Assembly: GCF_003351345.1 (NCBI RefSeq)
Contig: NZ_QQTO01000033.1
Location: 404,978-468,977 of the forward strand
Length of the DNA: 64,000 nucleotides
Reading direction: 5' to 3'
Source: Allobosea caraganae
GTDB lineage: Bacteria > Pseudomonadota > Alphaproteobacteria > Rhizobiales > Beijerinckiaceae
Part shown: piece by piece, positions 44,492 to 52,678 of the stretch
Numbering within the stretch: the stretch's first letter is position 1
Layout: every line of letters begins with the position of its first letter
Program-made: the position numbers and the translations under genes
The notes under the pieces: model-generated
Told to the model about the DNA's origin: nothing
Database searches by the model: none
Seen by the model: only the letters and a program-made list of their open reading frames with translations

Positions 44492-44968
44492 ATGCAATCT
44501 GCCAGACGTGTCCTGATAGCCTGCCTCGCCTGGCTGTTCCTCGTCCCCTTGGCCGCCCTCGCCCAGCAGGCGGGCAGCGCGCCCACGACCGGGCTTGAGA
44601 CGCTCACCGTCACCAGCGGTGGCCAGCGCCACGCCTTCCAGGTGGAGGTCATGCGCACGCCGGACCAGCGGGCGCGCGGCCTGATGTACCGCAACTACAT
44701 GCCGGCCGACCGCGGCATGCTGTTCGATTTCGGCGGCAGCGAGCCGGTCGCGATGTGGATGCAGAACACCTACATCCCGCTCGACATGCTGTTCATCCGC
44801 ACCGACGGCACGGTGGCGCGCATCGCCGAGAACGCCGAGCCGCTCTCGACCCGCACGATCCCCTCCGGCGAGCCGGTGCTTTCGGTGCTGGAGCTGAATG
44901 GCGGCATCGCGGCCAAGCTCGGCATCAAGCCCGGCGACAAGGTCGAGCATCCGCTGTTCAAGCGCTGA
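44492..44968 (+). CDS. exported DUF192 protein
   Basis: 158 aa from ATG 44492. Signal peptide MQSARRVLIACLAWLFLVP with cleavage near ALA. The DUF192 domain covers about 45-150: VEVMRTPDQRARGLMYRNYM, MWMQNTYIPLDMLFI and VLELNGG. Small periplasmic domains of this type are of unknown role. Divergent from the tandem exported genes. Confidence 0.9.
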   Translation: MQSARRVLIACLAWLFLVPLAALAQQAGSAPTTGLETLTVTSGGQRHAFQVEVMRTPDQRARGLMYRNYMPADRGMLFDFGGSEPVAMWMQNTYIPLDMLFIRTDGTVARIAENAEPLSTRTIPSGEPVLSVLELNGGIAAKLGIKPGDKVEHPLFKR

Positions 44969-45178
44969 GCGCCCGTTTGAGACTTCGCTAGCGCGAGGTG
45001 TCTGGCGTGGTTGTCGAGAACCGGAGCGCAGCGGACATCGGTCCGTGAGCACCGGAAGCGCAGACAGCCGCGTCAGACGCCCGCGATAGTAGAAGTAGCA
45101 AACAGGCTCTGAGCGCGGTTGAGCTTGCGGCGCGACACTGCGCCGTGATAGCCAGACCGCAGCGACGAGAAGGGTCTT

Positions 45179-45255
45179 CGGGGTATAGCGCAGCCCGGTA
45201 GCGCATCTGCTTTGGGAGCAGAGGGTCCCAGGTTCGAATCCTGGTGCCCCGACCA
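45179..45255 (+). tRNA. tRNA-Pro (UGG anticodon)
   Basis: A full cloverleaf can be drawn: acceptor CGGGGTA with TGCCCCG (one T-G pair), D arm GCGCAGCCCGGTAGCGC, anticodon stem TCTGC/GCAGA with loop TTTGGGA (anticodon TGG), T arm CCAGG-TTCGAAT-CCTGG, discriminator A and encoded CCA. Reads CCN proline codons. Confidence 0.95.
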
Positions 45256-45286
45256 TTCTCGACACCAACGACGGCCGAGCCAGACG

Positions 45287-45592
45287 ATGACCGCACGCAT
45301 CTATCGCCCCGCCCGCAACGCCATGCAGTCCGGCCTGGCCAAGGCCGAGCGCTGGCTGTTGGAATACGAGCCGGAGCAGCCGCGCCAGATCGAGCCGCTG
45401 ATGGGCTGGACCTCGTCGGGCGACATGAAGAGCCAGGTCAAGCTCTGGTTCGACAACGAGGCCGAGGCGGTGGCCTACGCCACGCGCAACGGCATTCCCT
45501 ACCGCGTCGAGCAGCCGCATAATCCCAAGCGCCGCTCGATGGCCTATTCTGACAACTTCAAGTTCAACCGCGTCGGCCAGTGGACGCATTGA
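45287..45592 (+). CDS. NDUFS4-like complex I accessory subunit
   Basis: 101 aa from ATG 45287; the frame upstream to 45212 runs through the tRNA and is not coding. MTARIYRPARNAMQSG is the start of the ETC complex I subunit conserved region, and GWTSSGDMKSQVKLWFDNEAEAV and YSDNFKFNRVGQWTH close it. In alphaproteobacteria the protein is a supernumerary subunit of NADH dehydrogenase (homologue of mitochondrial NDUFS4). It sits 30 nt after tRNA-Pro. Confidence 0.92.
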   Translation: MTARIYRPARNAMQSGLAKAERWLLEYEPEQPRQIEPLMGWTSSGDMKSQVKLWFDNEAEAVAYATRNGIPYRVEQPHNPKRRSMAYSDNFKFNRVGQWTH

Positions 45593-45605
45593 ACCGGCGC
45601 GTTGA

Positions 45606-45653
45606 AGCATCGGACCGAAAAGTGGAATCCGGTTTTCGGAATCATCCGATGCT
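45606..45653. repeat. interspersed palindrome, second AGCAT-family copy
   Basis: Nine-base arms AGCATCGGA (45606-45614) and TCCGATGCT (45645-45653) surround CCGAAAA (45615-45621) and TTTTCGG (45633-45639). The inner parts are the same as in the element at 11413-11463. It may end the NDUFS4 transcript. Confidence 0.75.
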
Positions 45654-45712
45654 GGATTATCTAGCGCCTTCGAGCATTTCCGGACGGTGAGGGCATAAGC
45701 CCTCCGCCAGAC

Positions 45713-45789
45713 GGGCCCGTAGCTCAGATGGATAGAGCAGCAGCCTTCTAAGCTGCTGGTCGCTGGTTCGAATCCAGCCGGGCTCGCCA
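45713..45789 (+). tRNA. tRNA-Arg (UCU anticodon)
   Basis: Acceptor GGGCCCG pairs with CGGGCTC (one G-T pair). Anticodon stem GCAGC/GCTGC carries loop CTTCTAA, anticodon TCT for AGA. T arm TGG-TTCGAAT-CCA, discriminator G and encoded CCA are present. It serves rare AGA/AGG codons in this GC-rich genome. Confidence 0.95.
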
Positions 45790-45854
45790 TTCGCTTCTCC
45801 CAATCGCAGCGGCGGCTTGGCCGGTCGCAGGCTTGCCACCAATCAGGAACCGCG

Positions 45855-46070
45855 ATGAGCGACGTCAAGGACAGCAATGGCACGGCGCTGAAGGACGGCG
45901 ATTCCGTCACGCTGATCAAGGACCTGAAGGTCAAGGGCACCTCGGTCACCCTGAAGCGCGGCACGCTGGTCAAGAACATTCGCCTGACGGACGATCCCGA
46001 GGAGATCGAGTGCAACGCCGAGAAGGTGAAGGGGCTCGTGCTCAAGACCGCTTTCCTGAAGCGGGCCTGA
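45855..46070 (+). CDS. PhnA/YjdM-like small protein
   Basis: 71 aa from ATG 45855 (AGGAA upstream). It matches the C-terminal domain of the alkylphosphonate-utilisation protein YjdM/PhnA: VKDSNGTALKDGDSVTLIKDLKVKG and KRGTLVKNIRL. The N-terminal zinc ribbon of longer homologues is absent. Despite the name, this family is not shown to act in phosphonate use. Confidence 0.85.
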   Translation: MSDVKDSNGTALKDGDSVTLIKDLKVKGTSVTLKRGTLVKNIRLTDDPEEIECNAEKVKGLVLKTAFLKRA

Positions 46071-46285
46071 CGAAGGCGGAAGCCCCGTTCGAGCCCCGGC
46101 TTGCGGCTCTCCGCGCCGCATCGTAAACCGCAGCCTCGCTGCCGGTTCGGCGGTTGTCGCCTTGATCGCGCCCGAAAGGCTCGTCATTCCCCGCGCAATT
46201 CCCGGCTTCGCCAATGCGGCGGGCTGGGGTCCACTCGCCGCTTTGGCCTGCATCGATGCGACCGGCCGGTCGCGAGGGATAGCCG

Positions 46286-47974
46286 ATGGTCTCGTTAGGT
46301 CCCGCGCTCGAGCGCCTTGCCGGATACGCTTCCGCCAGCCATTGGCGCGCCTGCGCGCTGCTTCTCCTGCTCGCGCTCGGCTCCTTCCTGCCCGGCTTCT
46401 CGACGCTGCCGCCCTTCGACCGCGACGAGCCGCGCTTCGCCCAGGCCAGCAAGCAGATGCTGGAATCAGGCGACTTCGTCGACATCCGCTTCCAGCAGGA
46501 GGCCCGGCACAAGAAGCCGGTCGGCATCTACTGGCTGCAGAGCGCCGCGGTCTCGGCCGGCGAGCATTTCGGCGTGCCCGATGCCCGCGTGCAGATGTGG
46601 CTCTATCGGCTGCCCTCGCTGGTCGGCGCCATCGCGACCGTCCTGCTGACCTATTGGGCTCTGCTCGCCTTCGTCTCGCCGCGCCTCGCCTTGCTCGGCG
46701 GTGCCTTGATGGCGGCGGCGGTGCTGCTCGGCGTCGAGGCGCGCATCGCCAAGACCGACGCGGTTCTCGCTGCTTGCGCGGTCGCGACCATGGGCGCGCT
46801 CGCTCGCGCCTGGCTCGACTGGACGCGCTCGCTGCCCTTCGTGCCCGACCGGCGCAATTGGCTGGTCTTCTGGGGCGCGACGGCGATTGCCCTGCTGATC
46901 AAGGGGCCGATCGTGCCGATGATCTGGGGTCTCGCCATCATTGTGCTCAGCATCCGCGAGCGCAGTTTCCGCTGGCTCAAGCCGCTCCGGCCTCTCAGCG
47001 GGCTGATCCTCTGCCTGATCGTGGTGATGCCCTGGGTCGCGGCCATCGCCTGGAAGACCGGCGGCGCCTTCTTCAGCGAGAGCGTCGGCAACGACATGCT
47101 CGGCAAGGTCGCGGAGGGGCAGGAGAAGCATTGGGGGCCGCCCGGCCTGTATCTCCTGATCTTCTTCGGCACCTATTGGCCGGCGGCGGCGTTCGCAGCG
47201 ATGGCGGTGCCCTTCGCCTGGGTGCGCCGGCGCGAGCCGCAGATCCTGTTCCTGCTCGCCTGGATCATCCCGTCCTGGATCGTCTTCGAGGCGGTGCCGA
47301 CCAAGCTGCCGCATTACGTCCTGCCGCTCTACCCAGCAATCACGGCCTTGCTGCTGTTGGCTGTGGTCAATGACGGCATCAACCGCTTTCGCTTCGGCGC
47401 GGTCGCGACGGCCTGGCTGGTCTTCATCGTCCCGGCCGCCCTGGTCGGCGTCATCCTCTACGCCAACTGGACCTTCGACCACACGCTGCCCTACATCGCG
47501 CTGCCGGTGCTGGCGCTGGCGCTCATCGTCGCCGTGCTGGTGGTCAACGCCTTCCGCCGCAGCGACTTCGAAGGCGCGCTCTGGCGCTGCGTGGTCGCGA
47601 GCCTGCTGCTCAGCATCGGCGTCTTCGGCTTGGCCTATGACAGCCTGCGCTCGCTGCATCTCTCGCCGCGCCTGGCCGAGTCGGTGCGCGCCGCCGGCTG
47701 CGCCAACCCGGCGGTTATGACGGTCGGCTATCGCGAGCCAAGCCTCGTCTTCCTGACCGGAACCGACCTTGCCATGGGGGCGGATGGCGCGGCTGCGGCC
47801 GCGTTCCTTGCCCAGCCGGGCTGCCGCGTCGCGCTGGTCGAGAAGCGTTTCGCTCTGGACTTCCAGGCCGCCATCGCCAGGGCCGGCACCGTGCCGCGCC
47901 TCGTCACGACCATCCGTGGCTTCAACATCAACGGTGGCAAGCCACTCGAAATCGGCGTATTCGCCCGCCAATGA
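46286..47974 (+). CDS. ArnT/PMT-like membrane glycosyltransferase
   Basis: 562 aa from ATG 46286 (an overlapping frame from 46162 is not family-like). About twelve helices. The first periplasmic loop has FDRDEPRFAQASKQML, the acidic motif of ArnT/GT39-type transferases, with the lipid-linked sugar as donor; KKPVGIYWLQ follows. It adds a sugar (as aminoarabinose in ArnT) to lipid A or other periplasmic acceptors. The DPM-synthase-like GT and the LpxB-N-terminal-like protein are just downstream, and the three look functionally linked. Confidence 0.9.
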   Translation: MVSLGPALERLAGYASASHWRACALLLLLALGSFLPGFSTLPPFDRDEPRFAQASKQMLESGDFVDIRFQQEARHKKPVGIYWLQSAAVSAGEHFGVPDARVQMWLYRLPSLVGAIATVLLTYWALLAFVSPRLALLGGALMAAAVLLGVEARIAKTDAVLAACAVATMGALARAWLDWTRSLPFVPDRRNWLVFWGATAIALLIKGPIVPMIWGLAIIVLSIRERSFRWLKPLRPLSGLILCLIVVMPWVAAIAWKTGGAFFSESVGNDMLGKVAEGQEKHWGPPGLYLLIFFGTYWPAAAFAAMAVPFAWVRRREPQILFLLAWIIPSWIVFEAVPTKLPHYVLPLYPAITALLLLAVVNDGINRFRFGAVATAWLVFIVPAALVGVILYANWTFDHTLPYIALPVLALALIVAVLVVNAFRRSDFEGALWRCVVASLLLSIGVFGLAYDSLRSLHLSPRLAESVRAAGCANPAVMTVGYREPSLVFLTGTDLAMGADGAAAAAFLAQPGCRVALVEKRFALDFQAAIARAGTVPRLVTTIRGFNINGGKPLEIGVFARQ

Positions 47975-48000
47975 TGTTCAAGAGTTCGTCTGGAATCTCC

Positions 48001-48105
48001 AGCCCTCATCCTGAGGAGCCGCGTTAGCGGCGTCTCGAAGGATGTTCCAGTGCGCTCTGGAGCATCCTTCGAGACGCGCCTGCGGCGCTCCTCAGGATGA
48101 GGGCT
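48001..48105. repeat. large interspersed palindrome (CCTCATCCTGAGGAG family)
   Basis: Arms AGCCCTCATCCTGAGGAG...CTCGAAGGATG (48001-48044) and CATCCTTCGAG...CTCCTCAGGATGAGGGCT (48063-48105) form a long imperfect hairpin. This is one of the most frequent intergenic elements in Rhizobiales. It lies in the 218-bp gap between the two glycosyltransferase genes and may separate their transcription. Confidence 0.85.
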
Positions 48106-48192
48106 GTGGTTCCTGACGGATACCAGTGAAAGCAGTTGCCCTGTTCGCCGGCTTGACGCAGTTTGCGCGCCGTTCTCCCGGATAAAGATCGC

Positions 48193-48939
48193 GTGACCGA
48201 AGCTTCGCCCACCAATCCGCTGCTCAGCGTCGTCGTGCCCGTCCGCAACGAGGTCGGCAATGTCGCGCCGCTGCTGGCCGATATCGAGAAGGCCTGCCAG
48301 CCCGTCGGCGCATTCGAGGTCATCTATGTCAATGACGGCTCGAGCGACGGCACCCAAGCCGCGCTGACGGAGCTTCAGGCGACGCGGCCCTGGCTGCGCG
48401 TCCTCCGCCACGCCGAATCGTGCGGCCAGAGCGCTGCCGTGCGCAGCGGCGTGCGCCATGCCCGCGCGCCGGTCGTGGCGACGCTCGACGGCGACGGCCA
48501 GAACGACCCGTCCTTCCTGCCGGAGATGCTCGATGCGCTGCAGAAGGCCGGGCTCCAGGCCGGGATGGTCCAGGGCCAGCGCGTCGGCCGCAAGGATACC
48601 GGCTTCAAGAAATGGCAGTCGCGCATCGCCAACGGCGTGCGCGTCCGCATCCTCAGGGACGGCACCCGCGATACCGGCTGCGGCCTGAAGTGCTTCCGGC
48701 GCGAGGCCTACCTAGCGCTGCCCTATTTCGACGCGCTGCACCGCTTCATGCCGGCTTTGATGGTGCGCGAGGGCTATCAAGTGCTGCATGTCGATGTGCG
48801 CGACCGGCCGCGCCTGACGGGCGTCTCGAATTACGGCTTCTTCGACCGGCTCTGGGTCGGGATTCTCGACCTTGCCGGCGTCTGGTGGCTGATCCGGCGG
48901 CGCAAGCGCGTGCCGCAGATCGTCTCGGAGGCGCGCTGA
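48193..48939 (+). CDS. family 2 glycosyltransferase (dolichol-phosphate mannosyltransferase-like)
   Basis: 248 aa from GTG 48193. It has the GT-A N-terminus LLSVVVPVRNEVGNVAPLL, VNDGSSDGT, and the DGDGQND (DxD) site, all typical of DPM-synthase/GtrB-like enzymes that load sugars on a lipid phosphate. The C-terminal VWWLIRRRKRVP is a short membrane-associated end. It would supply the lipid-linked donor for the ArnT-like enzyme (inference). It overlaps the next gene by 1 nt (TGATG). Confidence 0.9.
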   Translation: MTEASPTNPLLSVVVPVRNEVGNVAPLLADIEKACQPVGAFEVIYVNDGSSDGTQAALTELQATRPWLRVLRHAESCGQSAAVRSGVRHARAPVVATLDGDGQNDPSFLPEMLDALQKAGLQAGMVQGQRVGRKDTGFKKWQSRIANGVRVRILRDGTRDTGCGLKCFRREAYLALPYFDALHRFMPALMVREGYQVLHVDVRDRPRLTGVSNYGFFDRLWVGILDLAGVWWLIRRRKRVPQIVSEAR

Positions 48940-49283
48940 TGCTGATCGACCTCCAGCACAAGATCGGCGACTACTTCCACGACGTCTTCGTCAACAACAT
49001 CGACTGGTGGGTGCTGCTCGGCGTCGTCGCCCAGGCGCTCTTCACCATGCGCTTCGTGGTGCAATGGCTGGCGAGCGAGAAGGCTAAGCGCTCGGTCGTG
49101 CCGATGACCTTCTGGTGGTTCTCGATCGGCGGCGGCGCGCTGCTGCTGGTCTATGCGCTGTACCGGCGCGACCCGGTCTTCATCGTCGGCCAGGGATTCG
49201 GCGTGTTCGTCTATCTGCGCAACCTGCAATTCGTGCTGCGCGCGAGAGCCCGCGGCGAGGACACCAACTCGGGTCCGGGCTAG
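48939..49283 (+). CDS. lipid-A-disaccharide synthase N-terminal-like membrane protein
   Basis: 114 aa from ATG 48939. Three helices; LLGVVAQALFTMRFVVQWLASEKAKRSVVP and FWWFSIGGGALLLVYALYRRDPVF match the LABN domain that stands alone or N-terminal to LpxB. Its function is not settled; it is often encoded with DPM-synthase-like and ArnT-like genes as here, suggesting a flippase or accessory role in sugar-lipid modification (inference). It overlaps the convergent gene by 4 nt. Confidence 0.85.
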   Translation: MLIDLQHKIGDYFHDVFVNNIDWWVLLGVVAQALFTMRFVVQWLASEKAKRSVVPMTFWWFSIGGGALLLVYALYRRDPVFIVGQGFGVFVYLRNLQFVLRARARGEDTNSGPG

Positions 49284-50020
49284 CCTAGGTCGAAATCGGC
49301 GGTCGCGAAACCGTATCGCGCCATCATGTTACGGTGCCAGTCGCTACCGATCAGGGCGTCCAAAGCCGCGTCGAACCGCGCCCTCAAGGCTCCTTGCGAC
49401 CTGGCGAAAGCGAAGGCACCCTTCGCCGGCTCTCTGCCTCCCGTTTCAGCGGCGATGGCGATCACGGCAAGGCCCGGATCGGGACTGCGGCTGAGAAAGC
49501 CGCGATGCGCCATGGCGACGCTGGCATAGGCCTCGGCGCGACGCTCTCTCACTGCCTGCACCGCCGCTTCCTGCGTGGCGACGCGCAGGAAGCGCTCGCG
49601 CGGAATACCGGCCGTGAGGCCCGACAATTCCTGCACCTGGTCGGCGACGACGACGAGCCGGGCGCCCGGAGCGCGGGCTAGCGCCGCATAGCTGCCGAAC
49701 CGCGCCTCATCGCCATGCCGGACCAGCAGGCCGTCGCCCAGCGCCCAGACCGGACGGCTGAAATCGACGCTTTTCCGCCGCTCCGGCGTGATGAAGAGCG
49801 GCGTGGTGATGCTCCAGCGCCCGTCGATCAGCCCGGGCAGCAGCTCGGCGAAGCTGGTCAGCCGCATCTCGAACGAGGCGATGCCGAGCCTCCGCAGGGC
49901 CTCGCTGACCAACTCGACATCGCTGCCGAGCGCGGCGCCGCCCGGCTGCGGAAAGCAAAAGGGCGGCTCGTCGAGATAAGCGAAGACGACCGCCTCCGAC
50001 GCGGCCGCCCGTCCGGTCAC
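49280..50020 (-). CDS. leaderless periplasmic-binding-protein-like (SBP_bac_3) protein
   Basis: 246 aa from GTG 50020, overlapping the metC stop by 4 nt. The amino-acid binding fold is seen in VVFAYLDEPPFCFPQPGG, LGSDVELVSEALRRLGI and WSITTPLFITPERRKSVDFSRP. There is no signal peptide or lipobox, which is unusual for the family. It may be a cytosolic ligand sensor or a protein whose true N-terminus has been lost. Translational coupling to metC ties it to sulfur amino acid metabolism. Confidence 0.8.
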   Translation of the reverse strand: MTGRAAASEAVVFAYLDEPPFCFPQPGGAALGSDVELVSEALRRLGIASFEMRLTSFAELLPGLIDGRWSITTPLFITPERRKSVDFSRPVWALGDGLLVRHGDEARFGSYAALARAPGARLVVVADQVQELSGLTAGIPRERFLRVATQEAAVQAVRERRAEAYASVAMAHRGFLSRSPDPGLAVIAIAAETGGREPAKGAFAFARSQGALRARFDAALDALIGSDWHRNMMARYGFATADFDLG

Positions 50021-51207
50021 GCCGCCGCCCTGAGCCGGGCGAATCCGGCCTCGAGATCGGCCTTGAGGTCGTCGATATCCTCGAGCCCGATATGGAAGCG
50101 GATGGTCGGGCCCTCGAAGCCGGGCTTGGTCGCGGTGCGATAGGCGCGGCAGTCGAAGGGCAGGGCGAGGCTCTCATAGCCGCCCCAGGAGGCGCCCATG
50201 CCGAACAGCACGAGCCCGTCCAGCATCGCCCCGACCGCCTTCATCGAGACCGGCTTGAGCTCGATCGCGAAGAGCGACGAGGCGCCGGTGAAGTTGCGCT
50301 TCCACAGCGCGTGGCCGGGGTCGCTCGGCAGGGCAGGGTGCATCACCCGCGCCACTTCGGGACGGCTCTCGAACCATGTCGCCATCTCGATGCCGGCCGG
50401 CATCTGCTCCTTCAGGCGGACATGCATGGTGCGGATGCCGCGCAGCGTCAGGAAGGCGTCTTCCGGCGCGATGATGACGCCGAGCGCCTGCCAGGCCTCG
50501 TTGAGCTGCTTGTAGAGCTCTGGCGTGCGGGCCGAGACGGTCCCGATCAGCACGTCGGAATGGCCGGCATAGTATTTGGTGCCGGCCTGGACCGAGATGT
50601 CGACGCCGAATTTGTGGGAATCGAAGAAGAGCGGCGTCGCCCAGGTGTTATCCATTAGGACTAGAACGTCGCGTGCATGGGCGGCCACGACGATGGCCGG
50701 GATGTCCTGCATCTCGAAGGTCTGCGAGCCCGGCGCCTCGGTCCAGACCGCCCTGGTGTTGGGCTTGAACAGCGTGGCGATGTCGGCGCCGATGGCGGGA
50801 TCGTAGTAGCTGACCTCGACGCCCATGCGCGGCAGCATCTTGTCGCAGAAATTGCGCGTCGGCCGGTAGACGCTGTCGGTCACCAGAAGGTGATCGCCGG
50901 CCGAAAGCACCGCCAGCAGCGGCAGGGTGCAGGCCAAAAGGCCGGACGAGCACACGAGGACGCCGGCGCCGCCCTCCATCGTGTTCAGCGCCGCCAGCAG
51001 CGCGTCGATCGTCGGATTGCCGTGCGTGCCATAGGTGTAGCGCGCCTTGCGGGCGAGGAAATCCTCCATGGTCGGATAGATCACCGTCGAACCGCGCACG
51101 ATCGCGGGGTTGACGAAGCCGTAGCTGTCGGCCGGATCGCGGCCTGCCAGGACGAGGCGGGTCTTCTCGCGCAGTTGCGCGAAGTCGGACGGAGGCAATT
51201 TTTTCAT
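50017..51207 (-). CDS. metC: cystathionine beta-lyase
   Basis: 396 aa from ATG 51207; the frame up to 51306 adds 33 non-family residues. A PLP-dependent Cys/Met-metabolism enzyme that cleaves cystathionine to homocysteine, pyruvate and ammonia. Key segments are YTYGTHGNPTIDALLAAL, CSSGLLACTL, MDNTWATPLFF and the PLP Lys in QAGTKYYAGHSD. Cystathionine gamma-lyase or a related lyase cannot be excluded. It is divergent from aapJ with a 271-bp gap. Confidence 0.9.
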   Translation of the reverse strand: MKKLPPSDFAQLREKTRLVLAGRDPADSYGFVNPAIVRGSTVIYPTMEDFLARKARYTYGTHGNPTIDALLAALNTMEGGAGVLVCSSGLLACTLPLLAVLSAGDHLLVTDSVYRPTRNFCDKMLPRMGVEVSYYDPAIGADIATLFKPNTRAVWTEAPGSQTFEMQDIPAIVVAAHARDVLVLMDNTWATPLFFDSHKFGVDISVQAGTKYYAGHSDVLIGTVSARTPELYKQLNEAWQALGVIIAPEDAFLTLRGIRTMHVRLKEQMPAGIEMATWFESRPEVARVMHPALPSDPGHALWKRNFTGASSLFAIELKPVSMKAVGAMLDGLVLFGMGASWGGYESLALPFDCRAYRTATKPGFEGPTIRFHIGLEDIDDLKADLEAGFARLRAAA

Positions 51208-51478
51208 GGAGCCGGCGCTTGGGAGGAGATCGTGACGGGCGGGACGGCCGAACTTGACCGCCCCCTGAAAGTCGCATGTGATGCGGAGGCTGGAAAGGGG
51301 CTGCATCGGAAAGGGGCCGTTGCTTGACGCTCATGCATCGCTCTGGCAATCGAATCCGGGGAACGTCGCTCAATTAATGTGCAACCGAGCTGAACTCGCG
51401 CACCGGCTGACGACGAAACCGACGACGACCCGCCTAAGGCCAAGGCCAGGCGGGAGGATCTCAACGGGAGAGACAACG

Positions 51479-52504
51479 ATGAAGAAATTTTTGGCTGCTG
51501 CGATCGCGGGGCTTGGCTTGGCGATCACCGCCACGGCGGCGTCGGCGCAGGCGCCCCAGACGCTGGCTCAGGTCAAGTCGCGCGGCATTCTCAACTGCGG
51601 CTCGAATACTGGCCTCGCCGGTTTCGGCGTGCCGGACGCGCAGGGCAACTGGCAGGGCCTCGACGTGGATTTCTGCCGCGCCGTCTCGTCGGCGATCTTC
51701 AACGACCCGGCCAAGGTCAAGTTCATCCCGCTTTCGGCCAAGGACCGCTTCACGGCCCTGCAGTCGGGCGAGGTCGACCTGCTCGTCCGCAACTCGACCT
51801 GGACCATGTCGCGCGACACCTCGCTCGGCCTGCTCTTCACCGGCGTGAACTACTATGACGGCCAGGGCTTCATGGTCCGCAAGAAGCTCGGCGTCACCTC
51901 GGCGCTCCAGCTTTCGGGCGCCTCGGTCTGCACCCAGCAGGGCACCACGACCGAGCTGAACCTCGCCGACTTCTTCCGCGCCAACAACCTCAAATACGAA
52001 GTCGTAGCCTTCGCGACCTCGGACGAGACGGTCAAGGCCTATGACGCCGGCCGCTGCGACGCCTTCACCACCGACGCCTCCGGCCTCTATGCCGAGCGCC
52101 TGAAGCTGACGGCGCCGGACGACCACATGGTCCTGCCCGAGATCATCTCGAAGGAGCCGCTCGGCCCCTCGACCCGCAACACCGACGCCCAATGGTTCAA
52201 CCTGGTGAAATGGGTCCATTTCGCCATGCTGAACGCCGAGGAGCTCGGCGTGACCAAGGCCAATGTCGACCAGATGCTGAAATCCGACAACCCGGAGATC
52301 AAGCGCCTGCTCGGCACCGAGGGCAAGTTCGGCGAGTCGATCGGCCTCACGACGGACTGGGCCTACCGGATCGTCAAGCAGGTCGGCAACTACGGCGAGT
52401 CGTTCGAGAAGAACGTCGGCCAGGGCTCGCTGCTGAAGATCGCCCGCGGCCAGAACGGGCTGTGGACCAAGGGCGGGCTGCAATACGCTCCGCCGGTGCG
52501 CTGA
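51479..52504 (+). CDS. aapJ: general L-amino acid ABC transporter binding protein (copy 1)
   Basis: 341 aa from ATG 51479. Signal peptide MKKFLAAAIAGLGLAITATA with cleavage near ASA-Q. Binding-protein fold (SBP_bac_3): VKSRGILNCGSNTGLAGFGV, FTALQSGEVDLLVRNSTW, DAFTTDASGLYAERLKL. AapJ captures many L-amino acids in the periplasm. A terminator-like hairpin follows, then a second aapJ. It is about three-quarters identical to copy 2 by eye in the conserved parts. Confidence 0.95.
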   Translation: MKKFLAAAIAGLGLAITATAASAQAPQTLAQVKSRGILNCGSNTGLAGFGVPDAQGNWQGLDVDFCRAVSSAIFNDPAKVKFIPLSAKDRFTALQSGEVDLLVRNSTWTMSRDTSLGLLFTGVNYYDGQGFMVRKKLGVTSALQLSGASVCTQQGTTTELNLADFFRANNLKYEVVAFATSDETVKAYDAGRCDAFTTDASGLYAERLKLTAPDDHMVLPEIISKEPLGPSTRNTDAQWFNLVKWVHFAMLNAEELGVTKANVDQMLKSDNPEIKRLLGTEGKFGESIGLTTDWAYRIVKQVGNYGESFEKNVGQGSLLKIARGQNGLWTKGGLQYAPPVR

Positions 52505-52516
52505 GCTGAAATCTCG

Positions 52517-52545
52517 AGGGCGTCGGCTTCCGCCGGCGCCCTTTT
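52517..52545 (+). terminator. hairpin with T-run after aapJ copy 1
   Basis: Arms AGGGCGTCGGC (52517-52527) and GCCGGCGCCCT (52532-52542), one wobble pair, loop TTCC, then TTT. This is a good intrinsic-terminator shape in the 174-bp gap before the second aapJ. It may partially separate the expression of the two binding proteins. Confidence 0.75.
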
Positions 52546-52678
52546 CCGTTAGGACATCGCGTTTCAGTTACGGCACTGAGACGAAAGGAGAATTTGACCG
52601 GCTGGGAGCTTGGTCCGGGACTTGCAAGACGACCGAGAACGGGCAGGAACCCGTTCCGACAAACAGGGGAAAATAAAC

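Noticed and set aside
46466..47971. A 501-codon open frame on the minus strand
   Set aside because: Antisense to the ArnT-like gene; very charged with no recognisable domain.
51208..51478. Possible SAM-type riboswitch upstream of metC
   Set aside because: I looked for the paired stems and conserved core of SAM-II in both orientations and saw no convincing match.
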